The notes below the pieces were generated by a model that saw only the letters and a program-made list of their open reading frames with translations, was not told the origin of the DNA and did not search any database. The position numbers and the translations under genes are program-made. Shown here in pieces: positions 13,234 through 23,810 of a DNA stretch of 64,000 bases. The stretch comes from Pomphorhynchus laevis (taxonomy: Eukaryota > Acanthocephala > Palaeacanthocephala > Echinorhynchida > Pomphorhynchidae), in the NCBI GenBank assembly GCA_012934845.2, contig WNNJ02002859.1, positions 1-64,000 of the forward strand. The letters are read 5' to 3'. Each line of letters begins with the position of its first letter. Within the stretch, counting starts at the first letter, position 1.

Positions 13234-13386
13234 AACTATCTAGTATCAAATTCTTATACAAAGTATATTATTTATTATCCATCCATAAAAATTTGCCACT
13301 TAAGAGTTTAAATTTATTCTCTATATTATTGTGTTGATTTATATATTTTACTATTTTCTGCTTGATGTTATGTTAAAATTAAGAAA

Positions 13387-13706
13387 AACTCTTCTGGTTG
13401 TGGCACAATATTATCCTCACAGGTATTGTTCCTATTCTTGATACTGCAGGACGCTACTAATCAGTCTGGGTGGTTCTCATTAGCTGCTGATCCAGACCTA
13501 CATTTCACGTTTCGATCCTTATCATCTGCTTACTCCGTACACTGTTGCTGATCGGATTTGAACTTAGTCCTTATGTATTGCGATTCAACGCTACATCCAC
13601 TAGGCTGGCTGCTGTATCAAGAATAAACTGATTAGTAACGTCCTGTTGTACCAAGAATAGGAACAATACCTGTGAGGATAATATTGTGCCACAATCAGAA
13701 GAATTT
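13387..13706. mobile_element. Foldback element, ~80-bp terminal inverted repeats
   Basis: The left arm (13,387-13,467) and right arm (13,630-13,706) are inverted copies at roughly 90 percent identity, both containing TGTGGCACAATATTATCC and the adjoining CTCACAGGTATTGTTCC. The core between the arms is a tRNA-derived SINE head. No transposase is present, so it is non-autonomous. Confidence 0.8.
13490..13629 (-). repeat. tRNA-derived SINE head inside the foldback
   Basis: On the minus strand CAGCCTAGTGGATGTAGCG matches a tRNA A box closely, and AGTTCAAATCC, about 35 bases on, matches a B box (consensus GGTTCAAATCC). Spacing is tRNA-like. The body continues through TAAGGATCGAAACGTGAAAT. A decayed relative of the body lies at 15,735-15,870. 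Confidence 0.7.
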
Positions 13707-13901
13707 CAGCTCACAGATGCATTCAAGTTAAATTAAGAAAAACCTACAGGTATCATTTTAACTCAAGAACATTAAATATTAAATCATCAAAATATTATAT
13801 TATTGCCCATTAATATTACAAAAGAAGAAATACATAATTGACATGCATTAGCTCCATTTGACTTCTATGATGTATTGACAATTAGATTTAATGAAATATA
13901 T

Positions 13902-13945
13902 TACAAGAAGGCGAGGAAACAGGAATATTTATATATTTTGATCGT
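13902..13945 (-). repeat. Penelope-type end fragment
   Basis: Carries ATTACAAGAAGGCGAGGAAA followed by CAGGAATATTTAT, the same outer sequence as both arms of the element at 14,382-15,487. A solo scrap in the same orientation as its left arm. Confidence 0.55.
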
Positions 13946-14055
13946 AAACCAGAAAACTAGCAATACTTACATGTTTTCTGTTTTATGATCTATATATGCA
14001 GTTCTCACTATGTGCTAAATGTAACATGTACACTAGCACATCTTATATATAACTA

Positions 14056-14168
14056 AATGGAAAAGAATATTAAATTTATTGACTACTTTTGGTTGTAACT
14101 TTATCATATCCCTTATGATAATGGTACAAACTGAAAATAGTCAATAAATTTTTTATTCTTTTCCTATT
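14056..14168. mobile_element. Hairpin MITE-like palindrome, about 113 bp
   Basis: Two ~50-base arms (GGAAAAGAATATTAAATTTA at left, its near complement at right) folded around a short TCCC loop region. The arms share TTTATTGACTA and TTATCATA. No coding capacity. It fits a small foldback/MITE, or a hairpin made by strand switching. Confidence 0.75.
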
Positions 14169-14249
14169 AGTTTTATATTATTTAAAAATATAAATCGTAT
14201 GTGATCAATGAATTATGGCAGGCAGCTTAACCAGCCTCGTAAACTACAT

Positions 14250-14372
14250 TGTTTGCTTGGAAAGGACACTGTGTGTTGAAAGCTTGCAATAATAAATAAA
14301 ACCTTTTGTCATATCATGTCTATAAAGCCATCATTAACTAATATAAAGAAAGACATGGATTCAAGTGTACAA
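14250..14372 (+). repeat. Interspersed repeat R14 (GACACTGTGTGTTGAAAGCTT)
   Basis: Shared with 45,427-45,547 (long match) and 38,470-38,600 (rearranged, partly inverted). All carry AAAGCTT(G/T)CAATAATAAA-type sequence followed or preceded by CATATCATGTCTATAAAG. It looks like the 3' end of a retroelement joined to a second motif. The family is not recognised. Confidence 0.6.
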
Positions 14373-14381
14373 TATATAAAT

Positions 14382-15487
14382 ATTACAAGAAGGCGATGAA
14401 ACATGAATATTTATTTGATTACAAAAATTCAATATTTCGACGGCACTACGGCACGTCATCTTCAGGGTTGTAAGTAGTTAGTAATCAAAGAATTTGTTAA
14501 ACTAGTTTAACATATTGCACTGCTCATCATACTGTTCAGGCTAATGTACCTTTCTGGTTCTTATTTTCACTTGATCCCATCTCTTTAAGTTTAGCCTTTG
14601 CTCATTTGACAAGCTTACATGAAGTTAACTCTCACTGGCATATATCAACGACCACAATGACAGATAAATAAATAAAATAAATAATAAAAATAATAATAGA
14701 AAATAACAAATAATGTACCGCTTTACCTAAACTAAAGAGATTAATTCATATTCATTAATATTATAATTACATTTTAATATATTGTCTTATATTATATTAT
14801 CTATTATTATATATCATATAAAACAATAACAAAATATTTTTATATTATAATATGAATAATACCACACGCATATGTGGTATTACATATTTTCCAACATCTA
14901 AGGTGTTTACAGATAAATGTGTGACATTTATAAAAACGTGACATAGTTATATATAAATAGTATATATAATATAATAATATATTATGTATTATATAAAATA
15001 ATATATTATATTATTATATTATAATATGAATAATACCACACGCATATGTGGTATTACATATTTTCCAACATCTAAGATGTTTACAGATAAATGTGTGACA
15101 TTTATAAAAACGTGACATAGTTATATATAAATAGTATATATAATATAATAATATATTATGTATTATATAAAATAATAACAAAATATTTTTATATTATAAT
15201 ATGAATAATACCACACGCATATGTGTGTGGTATTACATATTTTCCAACATCTAAGATGTTTACAGATAAATGTGTGACATTTATAAAAACGTATGATGTA
15301 TCGACAATTAGATTTAATGAACGTTTGAAATCTAATATAATATAATATATATAGATAATTATCCAACCTTAAAAAAGTTTGATATCTAATATACATACAA
15401 CCCTGAAAATGACGTGCCGTAGTGCCGTCGAAATATCTTGGATTTTTCTAATTAAATAAATATTCCTGTTTCCTCGCCTTCTTGTAA
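14382..15487. mobile_element. Inverted pair of Penelope-type ends around a tandem repeat
   Basis: Left arm 14,382-14,480 and right arm 15,393-15,487 are inverted copies of one ~95-base sequence. Read outward-sense it contains ACCCTGAAGATGACGTGCCG, then GTGCCGTCGAAATAT, then AAATAAATATTC and TTCTTGTAAT. A CTGAAGATG...CGTCGAAA block of this kind is common at the ends of Penelope-like elements. No RT lies between the arms, so the whole looks like a non-autonomous derivative. Confidence 0.6.
14841..15300. repeat. 174-bp tandem repeat, about 2.6 copies
   Basis: Copies start at 14,841, 15,015 and 15,190, spaced 174 and 175 bp, nearly identical. Each contains the nine-pair hairpin AATACCACA/TGTGGTATT. 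The third copy has an extra TG. Open frames across it are products of the repeat. Confidence 0.85.
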
Positions 15488-15734
15488 TAATTCGGATTGG
15501 AAACGAATTTTTTCTAATTAAATATAATTTATTTAAAATTTTGCAAATTTAATTTGAACGTTTACAAATAATTTCTATATCGAAACAAGGGTAATTACTT
15601 TCTAATCTTAAACTAGCCATATATAGTTTGTTTTCTGTTATTTTTAAGTTCATATATATTTAAACAGTCGATTTTACAATTGAAACTTAGATGACCAAGT
15701 ATTTTCCTTCAATCCATTTTTTAAGCCAACTGCA

Positions 15735-15870
15735 TTACGTTGCATCGTAGGTGTTTGTGGACCACATTAGCTACAGATTCAATACCTACGTTTCACTTTT
15801 CGGTCCTTATTATATTATTAACTGACGATCATTAGACTCGTCTGCTGTATTAATAATTAGATTGAATGAG
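15735..15870 (-). repeat. Decayed SINE body related to 13,490-13,629
   Basis: Shares the order GG(T)CCACATTAGCT, CTACGTTTCAC, TTTCGGTCCTTAT with the SINE body in the foldback, at moderate identity. No A or B box recognisable. Confidence 0.4.
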
Positions 15871-17062
15871 ATACATATCATTTTACTTCCATGAATTGAA
15901 CTAAAATCATTTATGATTTCAATTTAATAAATTTAAAACAACACATTTACATTTTTACATTAATGTATTGAACAAAATGCATATACTCATTTAACTTATC
16001 TGATTACTTACACAGTAAATGAAATCTCCATAATTTAATTAAAAAAAACTGTCTAAACAACTGTCGGCAGTACGTCCATGTGATTTTTACTGTTATAAAT
16101 AGTAATGCGACGACGACAGAAATTAATAAATTAAATTCTAAATGAATGAATTCGTAATTAAATAAGTATATTTTAATATTTTATTATCTATAAAATCTGT
16201 TATAAAAATCATAGATTACAAATATCTGAGCTATTTAAAACATAATTGCAGAATTTTATTAAGAGAAGTACACGGTTTAGGAGGAAAAATACGCTCATTA
16301 ATTTTTTAAGTTTAAATCTGATATATTAATTTTCTGTTTAATAGTAGTATAGGTTTTTTGAAAGCTAATCTAAATCATTTGTAACGATGTGCAATAATTT
16401 CTCCTACTAATATAAATTAACTTATAAAAATAGATTAAAATAAACTATCAAAACTCAGTATTACTTTTGCATTTTGTTTTTGGATCTTTCATACTTGAAC
16501 CTTTTATGAATGTTCATTTTGCAAATTAGATAAAAAAATTTAAAGTAAAAAGTTAAATTCTTTAATTGTAACAATAATTGTAACATTATTTAATTATTTA
16601 ATTTAATGTTACAATTTATTAAATTAGTCAATCACATTCAAATCTTATTCATTCGTATTAATGGCGTATGCGTGATTGCCAACTCATTTATATTCTCTTT
16701 GAATTAAATGAGTTAAAATAAATTTACGTACGTGGAAAATTTACGTACATTTTATAAGATTTTATTAATTTAATGAGCAAAATGGTAAATTAATATAAAT
16801 AGTAATACAATAATATCTTCATCATCTCTCCGCTCATGAAACTCTGCACAAAAGCGAGTCGACATTCAAGGTAAGCATTGGATACCAACGAATAACAGAA
16901 CGCCACTGAATAACCTAAAAATTTCGTATACAATGATTTGTTTCACCGTTAGAAATACTGATTCTCAGATCAGTGTTGGCCTAGTTACGGCTTCGCAGTT
17001 CATTGTAAAATATTTGTTGCACATTCTTCGTGTTTATGTAATAAATATGATACTTTCTATAT
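15871..17062. other. No gene seen
   Basis: AT-rich unique-looking DNA. No exon, RNA or element recognised. A slightly GC-richer part at 16,820-17,050 has no supported reading. Confidence 0.4.
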
Positions 17063-17106
17063 GATACTTTGACTCACCTTTGTTCACAAAGCCAAGTCAA
17101 AGTATC
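17063..17106. repeat. Perfect two-step hairpin
   Basis: GATACTTTGACT pairs with AGTCAAAGTATC (12 of 12) and encloses a second stem CTTTG/CAAAG with a TTCA loop. The same GATACTTT also stands just upstream at 17,048. Confidence 0.75.
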
Positions 17107-17835
17107 AAATAGAATTATCTGATAGAATTTTATTAATTTCAGAAGTGATGACAAAAATTAAAAACAGTGTAAGGTTTGACGTCAAAAGTATAAAAGAAAA
17201 GTAAACTCCAAGTAGAAAGGTACTCGAGATATCGTTTCGGGTATGGAACTTTTCTAAAGTTGTCTGTAAAGTAACCTGATGCATTGCTCGAGCATTCGTC
17301 TGTAACTCTTGCCATATTTATTATATATAATTTACATTTATAAAACATTTTTACGCCCACACTGCATTCATGTATCTATTCTACTATATACACGTAAAAT
17401 ATTTTTTCATTTGAAATTAAATATTTTTTTGTATTATTCTGTATTTTATATATTAAAAGATGTATTACAAATGATTAAATAACAAATTATATTATGTATA
17501 TTGCTAGTAATAACGTAAATATTAAATTATAAAATTATAGATCATACAATTCCAGAACTAATCAAAAATATTTAGAAACAAGAAATTAAATAATTAGAAA
17601 AATAAAATATGTCTGTATAATTTAGCAGATCATGTATTTGCTGATTTGATTTTGAGATTTAGATAAAGATCTAAACTATAGAAATTGATATATTGACTGT
17701 ATTTGAGTATTTATTTCAATTTAATATATATCATTTATTATTAATTAATATTATATGATATCTGTTAGTGGAAGAACAAATTTTAGTTTAATGATATAAA
17801 TGATATCTTGGCAAAAACAAGATACATGGCATTTA
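17107..17835. other. No gene; short motif shared with 44,640-44,690
   Basis: Contains GATATCGTTTCGGGT (near 17,228), close to GGTATCGTTTCGGGT near 44,660, so a dispersed repeat fragment is likely. Otherwise AT-rich with nothing recognised. Confidence 0.4.
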
Positions 17836-19176
17836 CTGTTCTAATTCATCATCCTCCCCTACCATCCCTATTTTTTGAAGGGTCCCACAAGGTTCAGTCC
17901 TAGGTACCCTGCTTTTCTCTCTTCTGCTTGGCGATCTCTATCCCTTTATCAAACGGAGAGAGAATCAAACCTTACTCCTTTGAGGAGTAAGGTTTGGTCG
18001 AGGTCATCTCCCTCGACCTCTCCTCCGCATTCGACATTGTCGACCACTCCGTCCTCCTTTCTCGCCTTCGTTATGATTACGGCTTTTCTTACTCCTCCGT
18101 AGCATGGTTCGCCTCATATCTATCCGACCGTTCCTTTCGCGTCTGTTCTAATTCATCATCCTCCCCTCCCATCCCTATATTTTTGCGGGGTCCCACAAGG
18201 TTCAGTCCTAGGTCCCCTGCTTTTATCTCTCTCCGTTTATCAAACCTTACTCCTTTAACGTCATGCAATACGCCGATGACATCCTCATCTATGCTCATGC
18301 ACCCGCACATCGCATACACGATATCGGCATTTCTGCCTCCAACTGTCTTTCTTCTATCTACGAACGTCTCTCCAATCTACATCTCGTTCTAAACGTCAAA
18401 AGTCCAAAATAATGTGGATCCTCCCCCGTAAACCAAACATATCTCCTCCCACTGTATATTTTGCCTCATCGATCATCCACATAGTACACAATCTTACTTT
18501 CTTAGGCTTCCATTTTGGTAATAACCTTTCCCTTAAACCCTTTGTCCGTGACAAGGTCTGTTCGTCTAACTTAATTCTCCATGATATCCATCGTATCCGC
18601 CTCCCCCTTATCGACTTCCGTTCTTGTATGTCTCTTCTTTCATCGCTTTCTTTTCCCTAAAATCGATTACTGCCTTAGCCTTTTTGCCAATTCTCCACAA
18701 TCCATCATCCTACCCCGACAACAAATAATCCACTCCGCCGTTCGAGTGTTCTTTCGTCTCCGTCGCTTCGACCGCACATCCACATATCTTGCGCATCTCG
18801 CCTGGCCCACAATCCACATCCGCATCAAACTCCGCCTTCTTCTAGTAACTTTTCGCCTCATCGCTGTCGGCTCTCTATTGTTCATCAACCTTCCTTTCTT
18901 AGTCGACACTCTCCCCCACCTCGCTATCGTTTCGTTCCCGTCATACCCTCTTACTCCATGTTCCCAATTACTCCAACAACTACGGTGTCCGATCCTTCCT
19001 CGTCGCCATCCCACTCGCTTGAAATCAACTCCCTCTCGACGTCCGCCGCACTCCCTCCTTCATCAAATTCAAACACCTCATCCGTTCACACCTTCTCGAC
19101 ACATGATTTACAGTTTTGTTTTGTTGTGGTCATGTAAGCGTGTGCTGGCACGCATTTGCTACGTTAAAATAAATCT
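17836..19176 (+). mobile_element. LINE family A, copy 1 (RT core to 3' end)
   Basis: 5'-truncated APE-type LINE of the CR1/Jockey group. Fragments in several frames show RT motif A (DLSSAFDIVDHS), motif B (GPTRFSPRSP where other copies read VPQGSVLGP in another frame), the YADD region near 18,270, and the C-terminal tail, then the family 3' end with hairpin GCGTGTGCTGGCACGC at 19,138-19,153. The motif B block is present twice (17,838-17,930 and 18,145-18,230) and a snap-back hairpin lies between at 17,966-17,996. Broken by stops and frameshifts. Confidence 0.85.
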
Positions 19177-19309
19177 TTTTTTAAATGGTTCTCTTCAACG
19201 CGTGATTAAAAACACTATTTTACAAAAGTAGCACAAGTTATGGAGAAATTGTGTTTTTGCATAAGTAAAAGAAAATAAACATTTTTATTTTAATAAAAAT
19301 GATAAGATA

Positions 19310-20113
19310 AATCTAAAATTATGTAGATCCTACCTCGAAGCTTCGGCGTAGAACCTCCTTCCGTATCACTAAATTCTACAATTCTTCCTATCGTTGATAA
19401 TCTCGTTTTCCTAGGCTTTCATTTCGACAACCGACTTTCACTTAAACCTTTCGTTAGTGATAAAGTACGCTCATCTACCTTGATACTCCGCAATCTCCGT
19501 CAAGTTCGTAGATTGATCGATTTCCCTTCTTGTATGACTCATATCTTCTCTTCTTTTCTTAAGACTTGATTACTGTCTTAGTCTATTTTCCAACTTACCT
19601 AAATCCACTCTTCTTCCTTTACAACGCATCATCAACGCTGCCGTTCGAGTTCTCCTCCGTCTTCGTCGTTTTGATCATACATCCCACTATCTTGTTTCTC
19701 TTGATTGGCCTACCATTTATTGTTGTGTTCAAATTCGTCTTCTTATCATTTCTTTTCGCCTTATAACTTCTCATACCCCTTCATTTCTCAACCTTCCTTT
19801 TCTCGACAATTCTCGTACTGTGTATTGTGCTCTGCGTTCCCGTAATTCCCTTCTTTTACATGTCCCAATCTACTCTACCTCTTTTGGCTTCCGCTCCTTC
19901 GTTGTGGCTGCTCCTCTCTTGTGGAATCAACTGCCTATTCATATCCGCCAATCAACATCTATGCCGTACTTCAAACGCCAAATCCAATTCTTTTTCAACA
20001 ATTAACTAATTACCTGTGACCTTTGATGTTCTTTTTTGTTTGTTAGTGGTCATGTAAGCGTGCATTTTGCACGCATTTGCCACGTTAAATAAATTATTGT
20101 ATTATTATTATTT
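19310..20113 (+). mobile_element. LINE family A, copy 2 (RT C-terminal part and 3' end)
   Basis: Begins just after the catalytic region (LEPPSVSLNSTILP-like coding) and runs to the hairpin GCGTGCATTTTGCACGC at 20,058-20,074 and an ATT-rich tail. The tail coding includes LWNQLPIHIRQSTSMPYFKR at about 19,920-19,980. Fairly good copy but frame-broken. Confidence 0.85.
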
Positions 20114-20836
20114 ATAAATGTTTTTTGGAGTTAGTTTTATTACGTCATTTAAATATATCCTCATAGAAGTTGACGCTGAAGCAGGTTTTTTAAAGTGACA
20201 TCATAATGACATCATTATTCACAACGATATGATTGTCTTGAGTTTTCACGTATATTTTTATAAATGATAAATTGAAACTCATTAAAAAACTTAAAACTTC
20301 GAGAGAAATTTTACAATATAAGTAATTGCAATATAATTATCGACTATTGAATTATACAGTTCTGACGATCTCAAACAATAGTAGATAATTGCTGATATTG
20401 CTATTTAAATGAAATTAGACAGAAAGGAAAACCAGACATTTACAGTTAAAATAGAGCTTACTGGTTATAATTTAGGTTCTGACAACCGCAAACAATAGAA
20501 GACAATTGATACTATTGATTAACTACCTTCAACTTTATGAGTTGTCAAAGAAAAAACAAAATCTGTTGACACGTCAAACTACATTCAGTTTCAGTGTTCT
20601 ATTACTGACTGCAGTGTTCGGACATCTATAGTGCGTGACATTCTTATAACAAAAAATGACTGTGTGGTTTTTGCGCTGCTAAATTACTCCGACAAATACG
20701 CAGTCCACAATCATTTGCTTCTGACTTATACTATCCAACTGAAAACATTACCCATTTTAATATTAAACTTACAAAAAGCAAGAACGTTGTAGTATTTGAA
20801 GAATAACCTATAGTCTCGGTTGCACACACTGGAGCT
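20114..20836. other. Unassigned; possible LINE ORF1 remnant from ~20,590
   Basis: 20,114-20,560 is AT-rich with nothing recognised. From about 20,590 one frame reads SIVRDILITKNDCVVFALLN without a stop for some 45 codons, with coding-like composition. Placed just ahead of a LINE RT fragment, it may be the first ORF of that LINE. Confidence 0.3.
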
Positions 20837-21169
20837 TTGGACTGTGACAATAGTGAGGTTACATATGAACGTCGATCAGAATCATCCGTTTTATTTCCTA
20901 GAAACACTGCTTCGAATGCTACTAGTCACAATTCGGTTTTGATCATTAATGATGATATCTATCCTTATCCTAAAAACAAAGCTTCTAATTCTACTGGTCA
21001 AGATTCGGTTTTATTCACCCATTATAATGTCTCTCAAAATGCAATCGGCAACAATAGCGTACGATCTTCAGTGCCACCATCTGTTCTCATTACACGAGCG
21101 AATAAAGCTAGGCAGTTAAATGATGACAAAAGTTGTTATGTAATAATTAGTGGGCTATTAAAGTCATGA
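20837..21169 (+). pseudogene. Orphan 110-codon ORF with internal repeats
   Basis: Ser/Asn-rich, with three imperfect repeats of about 25 residues (ASNATSHNSVL, ASNSTGQDSVL, SQNAIGNNSV). No domain, signal peptide or membrane segment recognised. It sits between possible ORF1-like sequence (20,590-20,820) and LINE RT fragments from 21,270, so a LINE ORF1 remnant is the first guess. A host exon or a unique retrogene remains possible. Composition is more GC-rich than typical local intergenic DNA. Confidence 0.35.
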
Positions 21170-21269
21170 AATAAATATTCTCAGGGGCGGCTTGATGATG
21201 ACGTAAACGGATTATCCACTATTATGTCTAAAATTATGCAAAGAAGGATAAAGCTTTTACCACACTTGT

Positions 21270-21890
21270 GCTAAATCAGGTTGATACATATCTTCTATCA
21301 TCAAATTCATATCCCCCGTTTCAACCTGCTCTTCGTTCTAATCATTCCCCTGAACTAGCGTTTTACAATGTATTTTATGATCTAAAATTACAGAGGAAAA
21401 ACTTTGTAGCTTCATGATATCCCTTGACCTCTCATATGCATTCGAAATCGTCGATCATTATATTCTTCTCTATCGGCTTCGTAATGACTATGAATTATCT
21501 AACTTCGCTTTAGGCTGGTATTACTATTATCTGTGACCGTTCTTTCAGTGTTCATTCAGCTTCTACCGTCTCACAACCGTTATCTCTCGCACACGGTGTT
21601 TCTCAAGGCTCAGTACTAGGTCCCATTATTTTTCCCCTTCTCGGTGATCTCTCTTCCATAACCAGAACACACAATTTTCATGTTATGCAATGTGCTAATG
21701 GCATTATCTTCTACTCTTATGTACCATCATCTCAAATCCATGATCTTGCATCCACTTCCTCCGCGTGTCTCTTATCAGTCTATCAGCACTTTTATTCGTT
21801 TCGCGTATCACTCAATCCGGCAAAATCCAAAATTATGTGGATAATCCCCTCTCACCTCAACATTACTCCACCTACCTTATATCTATAATA
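21270..21890 (+). mobile_element. LINE family A-related RT fragment
   Basis: Contains motif A (ISLDLSYAFEIVDHYILLYRL in one frame, about 21,418-21,480), a GSVLGP block near 21,610-21,635 and the region of the catalytic YADD near 21,685, here changed. 5'- and 3'-truncated. It abuts a minus-strand family A copy at 21,893. Confidence 0.75.
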
Positions 21891-21892
21891 AT

Positions 21893-22812
21893 GCAAATTT
21901 ATTTAACGTTGCAAATGCGTAAAAGCTGCACGCATACAAGTCTACTAACAAAAATGAAAAAGTCAAGCAGATAAATTGTTTAAATGGGATCGGATTTGGC
22001 GTTTGAAGCACGGCAGGGAAGTTGATTGGCGTATATGAATGGGCAGATGATTCCACGATAGAGGAGCAGCCACCAGGAAGAAGCGGAGGCCAAAAGAGGT
22101 AGATTAGTTTGGGACATGTAAAAGAAGGGAATTACAGGAACGCAAGAAACAGTAAACAAAACAAGAATTATCAAGAAAAGGAAGATTGAGAAATGAAGGG
22201 GTATGAAAAGTTACAAGGCGGAAAGCAACGACAAGAAAATGAATTTAAACACGACAATAAATTGTAGGCAAATCGAGAGAAGCAAGATGGTAGGATGTAT
22301 GATCAAAACGATGAAGACGGTGGAGAATTCGGAGGGCTGCGTTGACGATGCGTTGTAGGGAAGAAGAGTGGATTTAAGTGAGTTGGAAAATAGACTAAGA
22401 CAATAATCGAGTCTAGAAAAAGGAGAGAAGATATGAGAGTCATACAAGAAGGGAAATCGATCAATCTACGAACTTGACGGAGGTTGCGAAGTATCAAGGT
22501 AGATGAGCGTACTTTATCTCTAACGAAAGGTTTAAGTGAAAGTCGGTGGTCGAAATGGAAGCCTAGGAAAACGAGATTATCAACGATAGGAAGAATTGTA
22601 GAATTTAATGATACTGAAGGAGGTTCTAAGCCGAGGCGTCGAGGTCGGATACACATAATTTTGGGTTTATCAGGATTCAGATAAAGGCGAAGGGAAGAAA
22701 GATGATTGGAAATTGAGACAAGACAGTCGGAAACAGAAACACTAAGATCGTGAATACGATAAACAGGTGCATGAGCATAGATGAGAATGTCATCAGCATA
22801 TTGCATAACATG
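21893..22812 (-). mobile_element. LINE family A, minus-strand copy (YADD to 3' end)
   Basis: From the right: MQYADDILIYAHAPVYRIHD (22,806 downward), NPDKPKIM, then the tail coding and the family 3' end with a degraded hairpin at 21,917-21,933 (sense GCGTGCAGCTTTTACGC). The first 167 codons are open. Inverted relative to its neighbours. Confidence 0.85.
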
Positions 22813-22899
22813 GAATACTGCAATATTACTAAACTATTCTTAATAGTTTAGAACTATTCTTAATAGTTTAAACTATTCTATATTCATCTATACTCAACT

Positions 22900-23500
22900 A
22901 TTTTTCTTGTCGTTATTAATAACGTATTCATCGGTTTCCACTTTGATACCATCTTTCTCTCAAACCATTTGTTTCCTATAAATTCTCGGTTATTGCCTAA
23001 GCTTATTCTCCAACTCTTGCGAAACTAATCTCAAACCTCTCCAACGTATTGTAAACTCAGCAGTTCGCGTTCTCCTACATCTCCACCGTTTTTACCATAT
23101 ATCTCAACATATTGTCAATCTTTCATGGCTTTCCACAATTAGCTTTCGTGTTCAGTTTCGTATAATTATCCTAACCCATCGTATCCTGCGTTGCCATTCC
23201 CCTTCATACATCTTTCATATCGCGATGAAACTCATCCTGTTTCTTTATTCTTAAGATAATATCACTCCCTTTTCCTCTACACTCCAAATTATTCGACAAA
23301 TTACCGTATCTGATCCTTTCCTGTTGCTTCTCCTCATGCTTGGTATTCGCTCCCTTCGTACACCTGCTCGACTTCCTTGTTAATACTATTCAACATTTGT
23401 CTGCGAGATTGCATTTTTATCAGTTTAATCAATTTCTTCGTTCTTAGTGGGCTTGTAACCGCGCCCGTAGGCACGCATTTGTTACTCAAAATATATTTCT
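22900..23500 (+). mobile_element. LINE family A-related C-terminal fragment with variant 3' end
   Basis: Coding remnants of the RT tail (SRSPTSPP... region, 23,040-23,390), then a diverged family 3' end CCGCGCCCGTAGGCACGC at 23,459-23,476. Older than the other copies, judging by its divergence. 22,830-22,880 is a short tandem repeat of AACTATTCTTAATAGTTTA. Confidence 0.7.
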
Positions 23501-23504
23501 ATTT

Positions 23505-23800
23505 TTTACTAACTAGCCTACCATCTCTACAGAATTTACCACCTTTGGCTTGGCTAGGTTCAGGTCATTTTATTGACAAAAGCTGTCAGGACCATTGAGG
23601 GCAAATTGAGCTTCTAATATATTAGATGCCCAATTAGCTAGATCATCAGCGTAAAGAGTGGATGCAATGGAATAAGATGATTCTCGGATACCGTCTGGAA
23701 GATCTATCAAGAAGAAGAACAATATCGGACTCAAATGATCTCCCTGCAATGTCCCTCTATTTCAAAGATAATATCACTGTAGTTTAGTCCGTCAGAAACC
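23505..23800 (-). mobile_element. RT fragment of a different LINE family
   Basis: Minus strand reads GTLQGDHLSPILFFFLIDLP and, about 15 codons on, STLYADDLANWASN: RT motifs B and C with the usual spacing. The GD-LSPILF form differs from families A and B. Truncated at both ends. Confidence 0.75.
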
Positions 23801-23810
23801 TGAAGATGAT

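Noticed and set aside
15163-15396. 77-codon minus-strand ORF
   Set aside because: It falls in the 174-bp AT-rich tandem repeat and reads low-complexity Tyr/Ile/Phe; produced by the repeat.
17139-17360. 73-codon minus-strand ORF
   Set aside because: No recognisable protein, and part of it is a dispersed repeat shared with 44,640-44,690.
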